From the NCBI GenBank assembly GCA_937942205.1, contig CALDFO010000050.1, forward strand, positions 1 through 13,218: a stretch of DNA of 13,218 nucleotides, in the 5' to 3' direction. The notes below the pieces were generated by a model. The model had not been told where the DNA came from and did not search any database. It worked only from the letters and a program-made list of their open reading frames with translations. The position numbers were made by a program, and so were the translations under genes. Source of the stretch: an uncultured Alphaproteobacteria bacterium. GTDB lineage: Bacteria > Pseudomonadota > Alphaproteobacteria > Micropepsales > Micropepsaceae. This document shows positions 7,893-13,218 of the stretch, piece after piece (the first letter of the stretch is position 1; every line of letters begins with the position of its first letter).

Positions 7893-8924
7893 ATGGGCCA
7901 GGATCGCCGCAGCATGATCAAGGGTCTGGGATTGGGCGCGGGGGCGGCCGTGCTGGCCGCGGGCGGTCAGGCCTCCGCTCAGGCGCAGGCCCAGGCGGCG
8001 GCGCCGGGCAGGCCCACCAATGCGCGCCCGCTGAAAGGCATCGACATCACCAATATCGTCACCGCCAGCGGCCTGGGGCTGGGCGTGAAGACGCCGCGCG
8101 GCGTTCTGGATGTCGCCGCCGTCGAGCGCGACCGCAAGATGGGTCTGCCGGTCAAGGCCATCGATGTGATCATGGGGCGCGGCAATCTGGAGGCGCTGGG
8201 CCTGCTGCTGGCCAACGGCGCCGCCGCCGCGCCGGGCCATCATCTGATCCCGGAGGCGCAGGCGCGCTTCGGCAATATCGTCGAGGATCCCGGCAAGATC
8301 ATCTGCGTCGGGCTCAACTATGCCGCTCATGTCGCCGAGGGCGGCCGCGACCTGCCCAAGGAGCCGGTCCTGTTCAACAAGTTCCGCACCGCCATCAACC
8401 ATCACAACGGCACCATCGCGATCAGCAAGGAAACCGCGCCGCCCAAATGGGATTATGAGGCCGAGCTGGTGCTGGTGATGGGCAAGACGGGCCGCGATAT
8501 TCCCGAAGCCAGCGCCCTGGACTGGGTCTATGGCTATGCCAGCGGCAACGATTTCACCAACCGCGACCTGCAACGCCGCTCGGCGCAATGGATGCTGGGC
8601 AAGACCCAGGACGGGTCGGGCCCCTTCGGCCCCTGGCTGGTCAGCGCCGATCAGGTGGACGTCAACAATCTGGACATGAAGATGATCGTCAATGGCGAGG
8701 TGCGCCAGAGCACCAATACCCGCCTGATGATCTTCAACTGCGCCAAGATCATTGCCTATGCGTCCAGGGCCTTCACGCTGGAAGCGGGGGATGTGATCTT
8801 CACCGGCACCTGCGAAGGCGTGATCAACGGCTATCCGCCGGACAAGCAGGTCTGGCTGAAGCCGGGCGACAAGATGGTGACCTCGATCGAGAAGATCGGC
8901 GATCTGCACGTGACCCTGACCTGA
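7893..8924 (+). CDS. Tat-exported fumarylacetoacetate hydrolase (FAH) family protein
   Basis: FAH-family enzymes cleave or hydrate diketo or acylpyruvate compounds in aromatic breakdown using a divalent metal; most are cytoplasmic. This 343-residue protein has a twin-arginine signal: DRRSMIK (4-10), a hydrophobic stretch to about 24, and an Ala-rich cleavage zone around ASAQA (27-31). The FAH fold follows: KIICVGLNYAAHVAEGG (135-151), EPVLFNKFRTAINHHNGTI (157-175), then metal ligands Glu189 and Glu191 in WDYEAELVLV and Asp220 in SGNDFTNRD. LGKTQDGSGPFGPWL (235-249) and FTGTCEGV (303-310) match the family's later motifs; the last has CE in place of the usual PxG. GAGGGGG at 7879-7885 precedes ATG 7893 at good spacing. 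The substrate is unknown, and export suggests a periplasmic aromatic or lactone-type compound. Neighbours do not reveal a catabolic pathway. Confidence 0.92.
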   Translation: MGQDRRSMIKGLGLGAGAAVLAAGGQASAQAQAQAAAPGRPTNARPLKGIDITNIVTASGLGLGVKTPRGVLDVAAVERDRKMGLPVKAIDVIMGRGNLEALGLLLANGAAAAPGHHLIPEAQARFGNIVEDPGKIICVGLNYAAHVAEGGRDLPKEPVLFNKFRTAINHHNGTIAISKETAPPKWDYEAELVLVMGKTGRDIPEASALDWVYGYASGNDFTNRDLQRRSAQWMLGKTQDGSGPFGPWLVSADQVDVNNLDMKMIVNGEVRQSTNTRLMIFNCAKIIAYASRAFTLEAGDVIFTGTCEGVINGYPPDKQVWLKPGDKMVTSIEKIGDLHVTLT

Positions 8925-8953
8925 GGGTTCTTGCGCGGCCTGCTTCGCCGCTT

Positions 8954-8995
8954 GCCTGACTCAGGCTGACCGGATGGAACCAGGATGCGGGTTCC
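8954..8995 (+). other. Two small hairpins after the FAH-family gene
   Basis: GCCTG/CAGGC with a 3-base loop (within 8954-8966) and GGAACC/GGTTCC with an 8-base loop (8976-8995) follow the FAH-family stop. Neither has a T-run. They could form a weak terminator or part of the leader of the next gene. Confidence 0.25.
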
Positions 8996-9010
8996 CGGGT
9001 AGAAGAGGGC

Positions 9011-9017
9011 AGGGAGG
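9011..9017 (+). promoter_or_regulatory. Ribosome-binding site deciding the DUF421 start
   Basis: AGGGAGG lies 5 bases before ATG 9023. A GTG at 9017 in the same frame overlaps this site and so cannot be the start. Confidence 0.75.
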
Positions 9018-9022
9018 TGAAC

Positions 9023-9541
9023 ATGAACCAGGTCCTGATCGCCGTCTTCGGGGTTCAAAATCATCTGCTGGTCCCGCAGGAAGCAGCCCGGGCGGTGCTG
9101 CTCTTCTTCTATGGCCTGCTGTTGCTGCGGATCAGCGGGCCGCGCATGTTCGGGCGCTGGTCGGCGCTGGATGTCGTCATCAGCATCATGGTGGGTTCGG
9201 CGCTGGCCCGCGCCATGACCGGCGGCGCGCCGCTGGCCGGCACCATGATGGCCGCCGCGGTGATGGTTTTTCTGCATGTCGGCCTGGCGCATTGGGCCGC
9301 CCGCAACCCGGCTGTCGCGCGTCTGATCGAAGGCAAGGCGATCACCCTGGTGGATCATGGCCGGATCGATCATCAGGCCCGCCAGCGCTGCCGGATTTCC
9401 GAGGCGGATCTGCATGAGGCGCTGCGTCAGAATGGCGTGGACGGGGAAGCGCATCTGGACAACGTCAAGGTTGTCACGCTGGAGCCCAGCGGCCATCTTT
9501 CCGTCGTCAAGCGGGATCCGTGCGCGCCCGATCGCGGCTGA
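9023..9541 (+). CDS. DUF421 (YetF/YdfS-like) membrane protein
   Basis: DUF421 proteins have two or three N-terminal membrane helices and a small cytoplasmic C-terminal domain; the Bacillus members are linked to spore and stress functions, but the biochemical role is unknown. This copy has 172 residues, within the family range. Hydrophobic segments lie near 22-36, 50-63 and 70-90. The family pattern LLLLRISGPRMFGRWSALDVVISIMVGSA (32-60) is split here for citation as RISGPRMFGRWSALD (36-50) plus VVISIMVGSALARAM. The soluble part contains ARLIEGKAITLVDHGRID (99-116) and ISEADLHEALRQNGV (125-139), the conserved RxxxxDLxxxLRxxG region. The start is fixed by a strong ribosome site. It is 98 bases after the exported FAH-family gene on the same strand and may be co-transcribed. 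Confidence 0.88.
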   Translation: MNQVLIAVFGVQNHLLVPQEAARAVLLFFYGLLLLRISGPRMFGRWSALDVVISIMVGSALARAMTGGAPLAGTMMAAAVMVFLHVGLAHWAARNPAVARLIEGKAITLVDHGRIDHQARQRCRISEADLHEALRQNGVDGEAHLDNVKVVTLEPSGHLSVVKRDPCAPDRG

Positions 9542-9797
9542 TCGCTCTCGCCTCGGGAGGGTGGCGCAATCGGCTGGCTGGCTGGTCGCAAGGCTGTTGA
9601 CTGGACAGGCTGCGATTGGCGGGCTTGCCGACTGGCTCCGGTCCCGCAGGTCGTGCGGCGCCGGGGCACGGATCAAAGACCGCGCCGCCGGTTTGCGCAA
9701 TCGCAAAACCGGTGCGTTGGGAAAAATCACACTTCGCGGACGGCCCGCGCGGTGCGTGGTCCTTGCTTTTCCGATCTTCCGGTCTGTATCAAACGGC
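9542..9797 (+). other. Gene-free leader before the MsrQ-like gene
   Basis: No separate gene is supported. The stretch contains a triple GGCT tandem (9572-9585), the hairpin at 9688-9712, and no recognisable ribosome site before the ATG at 9798. The frame of the next gene is open throughout, but its translation is basic and low-information and resembles no domain. Confidence 0.5.
9688..9712 (+). other. Stable hairpin in the leader of the MsrQ-like gene
   Basis: CCGGTTTGCG pairs with CGCAAAACCGG across a 4-base CAAT loop, with one bulged A; two more pairs can extend it. It lies 85 bases before the start at 9798. No T-run follows on the + strand. It may be an operator, a structured leader, or the end of the preceding transcript. 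Confidence 0.45.
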
Positions 9798-10397
9798 ATG
9801 TCGTCCGCCCTGTCGCGCAGTGCCGTCTGGATCGTGCTGGCCGTTCCGCTGGCCGTGCTCACCTATGATTATGTCTGGGAAGCGGAATTCTTGTTCGGAG
9901 AGGTCTATTACGGCGGCTATGTCCATGACACCGGCCGTATCGCCGCCTGGCTGCTGCTGGCGGCGCTGGCGGTCACGCCGCTGCGGCTGACCTTTCCCGG
10001 CAGCGGCCTGGTGCGCTGGTTCGCACGCCAGCGCCGCTATCTGGGCGTGGCCTCCTTCGGCTATGCCGCCGCGCATCTGGCCGCCTATCTGGCGCGGCAG
10101 GACTGGGACGTCGTGCGCGCGGATCTCGTGCAGGCCGGTTTCTGGACCGGCTGGATCGCTTTTGTGCTGTTCGCGGCGCTGGCGCTCACCAGCAACGATC
10201 TGTCCCTGCGCCTGCTGCGGCGCGGCTGGAAGCGGCTGCACAATCTGGTGCATGTCGCGGCGGTGCTGACCTTCGCCCATTGGGCGCTGACCGCCTTCGA
10301 TCCGTTCCTGGCGTATTGCCACATCGCCGGACTGCTGCTGCTGGAGGGCTGGCGGCTGTTCAAGACCCGCCGGTCCGGGCGGGCGGCGGCGGCCTGA
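9798..10397 (+). CDS. msrQ: MsrQ/YedZ-like haem b membrane protein (ferric-reductase-like fold)
   Basis: MsrQ is the membrane cytochrome that passes electrons to MsrP, the periplasmic molybdoenzyme repairing oxidised methionines. The 199-residue length and layout match YedZ (about 200-215). TGRIAAWLLLAALAVTPLR (45-63) is the second helix region, RRYLGVASFGYAAAHL (79-94) carries His93, and GFWTGWIAFVLFAALALTSND (114-134) is the next helix. WKRLHNLVHVAAVLTFAHW (144-162) carries His148, His152 and His161, the haem-ligand pattern of the family. No msrP lies beside it in the window, which is unusual because the pair is normally an operon, so a different electron partner is possible. The ATG at 9798 lacks a clear ribosome site; GTG 9756 is the in-frame alternative. 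The symbol is by family resemblance only. Confidence 0.85.
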   Translation: MSSALSRSAVWIVLAVPLAVLTYDYVWEAEFLFGEVYYGGYVHDTGRIAAWLLLAALAVTPLRLTFPGSGLVRWFARQRRYLGVASFGYAAAHLAAYLARQDWDVVRADLVQAGFWTGWIAFVLFAALALTSNDLSLRLLRRGWKRLHNLVHVAAVLTFAHWALTAFDPFLAYCHIAGLLLLEGWRLFKTRRSGRAAAA

Positions 10398-10424
10398 TCT
10401 CCGGTGACGGCTTTGATGGGCGTC

Positions 10425-10452
10425 TTGCAATTGAATTGCACTCGCGCAAAAT
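10425..10452 (+). promoter_or_regulatory. Candidate promoter overlapping the palindrome before the helix-hairpin-helix gene
   Basis: TTGCAA (10425-10430) and CAAAAT (10447-10452) sit 16 bases apart and match the -35 and -10 consensus at 4 of 6 positions each. The perfect palindrome at 10426-10440 overlaps the -35, the arrangement expected of a repressor operator. The gene start is 32 bases beyond the -10. Inference from sequence only. Confidence 0.4.
10426..10440. promoter_or_regulatory. Perfect 7-1-7 palindrome, candidate Fur-type iron box
   Basis: TGCAATTGAATTGCA reads identically on both strands outside the central base. The 7-1-7 geometry is that of Fur-family sites (TGATAATnATTATCA), to which it matches at 8 or 9 of 14 positions. 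It lies 45 bases before the helix-hairpin-helix gene start and 28 bases after the preceding stop codon. Related sites precede tonB and the receptor gene. Confidence 0.55.
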
Positions 10453-10484
10453 AGAAGCCGTGTCCCGTGCAGATAGGAATGACG

Positions 10485-10931
10485 ATGCGAACGAAATTTC
10501 TGGCTCTTTTGGCGCTGCTGGCCGTGGCCGTTCTGCCCGCCGCGGCGCAGGACAATGGTGTCATCAACGTCAACACCGCCACCGAGGCGCAAATCTCCGC
10601 CTTTCCCGGCCTGGCGCCCCTGGCCGCCACCATCGTCGCCAAGCGGCCTTATGCCAGCCCCACCGCCTTCGATGCGGTGCTGGCGGCGGGCAATATCGCG
10701 CCTGAGCAGCGCAAGCTGATCTATACCCGCCTGTGGGCGCCGTTGAATCTCAACACCAGCACGCTCGAGGACATTATGCTGATCCCCGGCATGAGCCGCC
10801 GCATGGCGGACGAGTTCCGCGAATACAAGCCGTACAGGTCCATCGGCCAGTTCCGTTATGAGATCGGCAAATATGTCTCCAAGGCCGAGGTGGCGCGGCT
10901 GGAACAATATGTTTTCGTGCCGCCGCGCTGA
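10485..10931 (+). CDS. Secreted protein with two helix-hairpin-helix units (ComEA-like)
   Basis: Helix-hairpin-helix (HhH) units usually bind DNA or act as protein joints; exported ComEA-type proteins bind DNA during uptake. This 148-residue protein has a clear signal peptide (MRTKFLALLALLAVAVLPAAAQ, cleavage near 22) and then two ComEA-like repeats. The first is INVNTATEAQISAFPGLAPLAATIVAKR (27-54), cited here in parts as INVNTATEAQIS plus FPGLAPLAATIV. The second is LNLNTSTLEDIMLIPGMSRR (87-106). INVNTA/LNLNTS and FPGL/IPGM mark the paired motifs; the C-terminal half ends VARLEQYVFVPPR. Start ATG 10485 follows GATAGGA (10472-10477) by 7 bases; upstream GTG and ATG at 10467 and 10479 are less well placed. 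No other competence gene is in view. An iron-box-like palindrome upstream and tonB downstream suggest a role connected with the iron system, but function is not established. Confidence 0.85.
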   Translation: MRTKFLALLALLAVAVLPAAAQDNGVINVNTATEAQISAFPGLAPLAATIVAKRPYASPTAFDAVLAAGNIAPEQRKLIYTRLWAPLNLNTSTLEDIMLIPGMSRRMADEFREYKPYRSIGQFRYEIGKYVSKAEVARLEQYVFVPPR

Positions 10932-10987
10932 TTTCTCCGTCAACATGGGATACTTCGACGCAGCGGCGTGACAATCGTCTTGCCTCT

Positions 10988-11028
10988 GCACTTGCGAATG
11001 ACTATTGATTTCACAGAAGCGCAAGTGC
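10988..11028. repeat. Inverted repeat in the tonB leader
   Basis: GCACTTGCG (10988-10996) and CGCAAGTGC (11020-11028) are perfect 9-bp arms separated by 23 bases. The repeat brackets the candidate iron box and ends 10 bases before the tonB start codon, so a regulator could loop or an mRNA hairpin could affect translation start. Confidence 0.5.
10991..11009. promoter_or_regulatory. Candidate Fur-type iron box before tonB
   Basis: CTTGCGAATGACTATTGAT resembles Fur-type boxes of alphaproteobacterial iron genes, with the half-site TTGCGAATG shared exactly by the site before the receptor gene. The right half is degenerate. It lies 29 bases before the tonB start, and a loose -35/-10 pair (TTGCCT at 10980, TATTGA at 11003, 17-base spacer) overlaps it. 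Confidence 0.5.
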
Positions 11029-11038
11029 CGAGACGCCC

Positions 11039-11752
11039 ATGAGCGTGACATATCCGGATTGGCCGCACAGCGAAGGGCCCGAGGGGCAATCGTCTGTCCG
11101 CACGGGAATGGCCGCTTTCCTGATGCAGCGCGGTGTGGCCGAGACGCCGCGCCATCGCTGGCTCTCCATGACGATCTCCGTCACCGGGCATGTCGGGCTT
11201 TTTGTGCTGGCGATCTTTCTGACCACCGCCGTTCCCAAAAAGGCGGAGATGCAGACGATCACCGTTTCCATCGCCCAGCCGCAGGTCAGCCAGCCCGAGC
11301 CGGTGCCGCTGCCCAAGCTGGAGCGTGTGCCGGAGGTCGTGATGCCCGACCTGCCCAAGATCGACACCATCGCGCAGCCGACCCCGGATTCCATCCGGGC
11401 CGCGCCGCCGCCGGCGTCCCAGGCCCCGTCGGATTCGACGGCGAAGAAATCCGATGACAACCAGACCTCGCCGCCGGTGTTCGATGCCGGGTACCTGAAC
11501 AATCCGGCGCCGATCTATCCCAACATGTCGCGCCGCCTGCGCGAGGTGGGCACGACGGTGCTGCGGGTGCGGGTCAGCGCCGCGGGTCTGCCGCTGGACG
11601 TTCTGATGGGAACATCGTCCGGCTATTCCCGCCTGGACGAGGCGGCGATGGCCGCCGTGAAGAAGTGGAAATTCCAGCCCGCCCAGCGCAACGGCAACGC
11701 CGTGGAAGCCTGGGTGCTGGTCCCGGTCGAGTTCAGCCTGACCCGGAGCTAG
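11039..11752 (+). CDS. tonB: TonB energy-transducing protein
   Basis: TonB carries proton-motive energy from the ExbB-ExbD complex in the inner membrane to outer-membrane receptors. The product is 237 residues. It has an unusually long N-terminal cytoplasmic part (1-44), then one membrane anchor (about 45-63) containing SVTGH (47-51), which fits the SxxxH motif of TonB anchors. A Pro-rich periplasmic spacer follows (about 80-147, with PQVSQPEPVPLPKLERVPEV and PPPASQAP). The C-terminal TonB domain runs from about 152: NPAPIYPNMSRRLREVGTTVL (155-175) holds the conserved YPxxxxxxxxxG pattern, and LDEAAMAAVKKWKFQPAQRNG (199-219) the conserved AxxxxxxWxFxPA pattern. No exbB or exbD is in view. The ribosome site is weak (GAGACG). 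It lies between the secreted HhH protein and a TonB-dependent receptor and probably energises that receptor. Confidence 0.94.
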   Translation: MSVTYPDWPHSEGPEGQSSVRTGMAAFLMQRGVAETPRHRWLSMTISVTGHVGLFVLAIFLTTAVPKKAEMQTITVSIAQPQVSQPEPVPLPKLERVPEVVMPDLPKIDTIAQPTPDSIRAAPPPASQAPSDSTAKKSDDNQTSPPVFDAGYLNNPAPIYPNMSRRLREVGTTVLRVRVSAAGLPLDVLMGTSSGYSRLDEAAMAAVKKWKFQPAQRNGNAVEAWVLVPVEFSLTRS

Positions 11753-11760
11753 GCGCTCCG

Positions 11761-11779
11761 CCCCGGATTTCCCACGGGG
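11761..11779 (+). other. Small hairpin after tonB
   Basis: CCCCG and CGGGG arms with a 9-base loop begin 8 bases after the tonB stop codon. The following DNA is A- and T-rich but has no clean T-run. A weak terminator is possible. The same arm sequence recurs at 11856-11870. Confidence 0.3.
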
Positions 11780-11828
11780 TCGAAAGATTGGGAAATTTTA
11801 ATGTTCCGTGGTCCGAGTGACAATTGCA

Positions 11829-11847
11829 ATTGCGAATGCGTTGCAAT
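11829..11847. promoter_or_regulatory. Candidate Fur-type iron box before the receptor gene
   Basis: ATTGCGAATGCGTTGCAAT is an imperfect 19-base inverted repeat (symmetric ATTGC/GCAAT ends), sharing TTGCGAATG with the tonB leader. An overlapping longer dyad, ATTGCAA with TTGCAAT, spans 11823-11847. It lies about 96 bases before the receptor start, a normal position for iron control of a siderophore receptor. Confidence 0.55.
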
Positions 11848-11855
11848 ACAGACTG

Positions 11856-11870
11856 CCCCGAGAAGCGGGG
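11856..11870 (+). other. Hairpin in the receptor gene leader
   Basis: CCCCG and CGGGG form perfect 5-bp arms around an AGAAG loop, 9 bases after the candidate iron box. If transcription starts at or before this point it would form a small 5' leader stem; no T-run follows. Confidence 0.35.
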
Positions 11871-11943
11871 ACTGGCCCAATTCTTTCTTACAACCGGTAT
11901 CGCGGGGAGATTCCGAAAGGGGTCGCCCGAAGAAGGGATAACT

Positions 11944-13218
11944 ATGTCTACTGTTTTCAAGACCCGCCGCCTCAAGGCGCTGGGCGTTTCCAGTGCCGCG
12001 CTGGCCGCTGCGATCATCACCCAGGGCGCGGCCGCCCAGGAAACCCGGCTGGGCACCGTCAAGGTGCAGAGCCAGGCGATCGACCCCAACCCCAACGCCA
12101 CCCCCGGCGTGCCTTATAAGGCCAAGACCTCGGGCGACGAGCGCCGCACCCGGCCGATCGCCGAAACCCCGGCCACCATCCAGGTCATCACCGGCGAGCA
12201 GATCAAGGATTCGGGCAAGACCGACCTCAAGGCCATCCTGCTGCAGCAGCCCGGCATCACCACCGGCACCGGCGAAAACGGCAACATGTTCGGCGACCGC
12301 TACATCATCCGCGGCCAGGAAGCCAAGAGCGATACCTTCGTGGACGGCCTGCGCGATCCGGGCATGAGCATCCGCGAAAGCTTCGCCATCGAGCAGGTGG
12401 AAATCACCAAGGGCCCCAGCTCCACCTTCGCGGGCCGCGGCACCGCGGGCGGTGGCATCAACGCCATCACCAAGCGCGCCACCACCGACTACAGCTTCGT
12501 CAAGATGCAGGGGACGGGCGGCAGCGACAATTATTCCCGCTTCACCGTGGACGGCAACCAGGCGCTGACCGACGATATCGCCGTGCGCGCCAACCTGATG
12601 TACAGCTATTCGCTGGTGCCCGCCCGCGCCCCGTCGGACCGCTATCGCGTCGGCGCGGCGCTGTCCGCCACCTGGAACATGACGCCCGATGCCGACCTGA
12701 CGCTGGACTATTACGGCCTGCACGCCAAGGACGGCCCCGACACGGGTTCCTACCTGGTCGGCACCGGCGCCAATCGCGCGCCGCGCGCCAACCTGCCGCC
12801 GTCGGTGACCCAGGATGCGGACTTCCTGCGCTCGGACCAGAATTTCGGCACCGCGCGGTTCAACTACCGCTTCAACCCGAACGTCCGCTTCACCAACATC
12901 CTGCGCTATGGCGGCACCACCAACGGCTATGTGCTGTCCTCGGCCGAGCGTGACGCCACCACCACCGCCCGCAATCCGGGTGGTTCCTATCTCACCTCGG
13001 TGGTCGGCACGCACCAGGCCTGGCAGAATGTGAACTATTTCGCCAACCAGGCCAGCCTGTTCGCCAATCTGGACATCGGCGGCATGAAGCATGAGTTCAT
13101 CGCCAGCTACGAATACAGCGATAACAAGGTCCTGAACGGCAATTACACCAACACCAATACCGGCGCCTTCAACTGCATCACCGGCACTGGCACCGGCACG
13201 GCGCTGAACGCCTATTGC
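11944..13218 (+). CDS. TonB-dependent siderophore receptor, Fiu-like (3' end outside window)
   Basis: Outer-membrane beta-barrel receptor that imports iron-siderophore complexes using TonB energy. 425 residues are visible, of perhaps 700-800, and the frame is open to the window edge. The N-terminus is a signal peptide (1 to about 32, ending AAIITQGAAAQ). A possible TonB box, RLGTVKV (35-41), follows. The plug domain (about 70-178) contains TPATIQVITGEQIKDSG (75-91), DRYIIRGQEAKSDTFVDGLRD (118-138) and QVEITKGPSSTFAGRGTAGGG (151-171), which closely resembles the catecholate receptor Fiu. Barrel strands begin near 184. Cys411 and Cys425 could form the disulfide typical of an extracellular loop, though the partner choice is uncertain. 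A GAAGGGAT site precedes the ATG. It follows tonB by 191 bases and has its own candidate iron box. A catecholate-type ligand is inferred, not proven. Confidence 0.93.
   Translation, partial: MSTVFKTRRLKALGVSSAALAAAIITQGAAAQETRLGTVKVQSQAIDPNPNATPGVPYKAKTSGDERRTRPIAETPATIQVITGEQIKDSGKTDLKAILLQQPGITTGTGENGNMFGDRYIIRGQEAKSDTFVDGLRDPGMSIRESFAIEQVEITKGPSSTFAGRGTAGGGINAITKRATTDYSFVKMQGTGGSDNYSRFTVDGNQALTDDIAVRANLMYSYSLVPARAPSDRYRVGAALSATWNMTPDADLTLDYYGLHAKDGPDTGSYLVGTGANRAPRANLPPSVTQDADFLRSDQNFGTARFNYRFNPNVRFTNILRYGGTTNGYVLSSAERDATTTARNPGGSYLTSVVGTHQAWQNVNYFANQASLFANLDIGGMKHEFIASYEYSDNKVLNGNYTNTNTGAFNCITGTGTGTALNAYC

Noticed and set aside
9572..9585. GGCT tandem repeat as a phase-variable tract
   Set aside because: Only about three copies and outside any supported coding region, so slippage control is not supported.
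9357..9797. Upstream extension of the MsrQ-like reading frame
   Set aside because: The frame is open but overlaps the DUF421 gene and then runs through a basic, featureless stretch. The family begins near the ATG at 9798.
11749..13092. Long open frame on the minus strand (447 codons)
   Set aside because: It is antisense to the TonB-dependent receptor, whose signal peptide, plug and barrel are unmistakable.
1..13218. Mobile element, CRISPR, phage or toxin-antitoxin system
   Set aside because: No transposase, integrase, terminal inverted repeats, regularly spaced repeats, phage gene or small toxin pair could be recognised on either strand.

Overview
The window is GC-rich DNA with dense, short-gapped genes, and its protein families (LrgB, clade-3-like catalase, MarC, DUF4010, MsrQ-like cytochrome, TonB and a Fiu-type receptor) point to a Gram-negative bacterium. 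It is most probably an alphaproteobacterium of the sphingomonad, Micropepsales or acetic-acid-bacterium type. The lineage is inferred from style (TTGCGAATG-type operators, Tat-exported proteins, codon use) and is not proven. I see 12 genes I am willing to call. The first is cut by the left edge and the last by the right edge.

Left block (1-5571, all + strand) is a redox and metal stress group: the end of an LrgB-type membrane protein, a monofunctional haem catalase (katA type) with a good intrinsic terminator, an NAD(P)H-dependent FMN reductase of the ChrR/YieF type, and a Cu+-type P1B ATPase with YHS and heavy-metal-binding N-terminal domains. Together they would remove peroxide, reduce quinones or oxidised metals, and pump copper out of the cytoplasm.

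Middle block (5642-10397) holds mostly envelope proteins. A minus-strand pair, a DUF4010 protein lacking the usual MgtC domain followed by a MarC protein, converges on the copper pump and diverges from a 138-residue SET-domain protein. Then come a Tat-exported fumarylacetoacetate-hydrolase-family protein, a DUF421 (YetF-like) membrane protein, and an MsrQ/YedZ-like haem membrane protein with no MsrP partner in view.

Right block (about 10425-13218) looks like an iron-uptake group: a secreted protein with two helix-hairpin-helix units, a TonB energy transducer, and a TonB-dependent siderophore receptor running off the edge. Each has an iron-box-like inverted repeat upstream. The best is a perfect 7-1-7 palindrome before the helix-hairpin-helix gene. 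The tonB and receptor leaders share the half-site TTGCGAATG. This suggests common Fur-type control and makes the secreted helix-hairpin-helix protein the most interesting unknown.

No rRNA, tRNA, CRISPR array, insertion sequence, integrase or clear mobile element was recognised.
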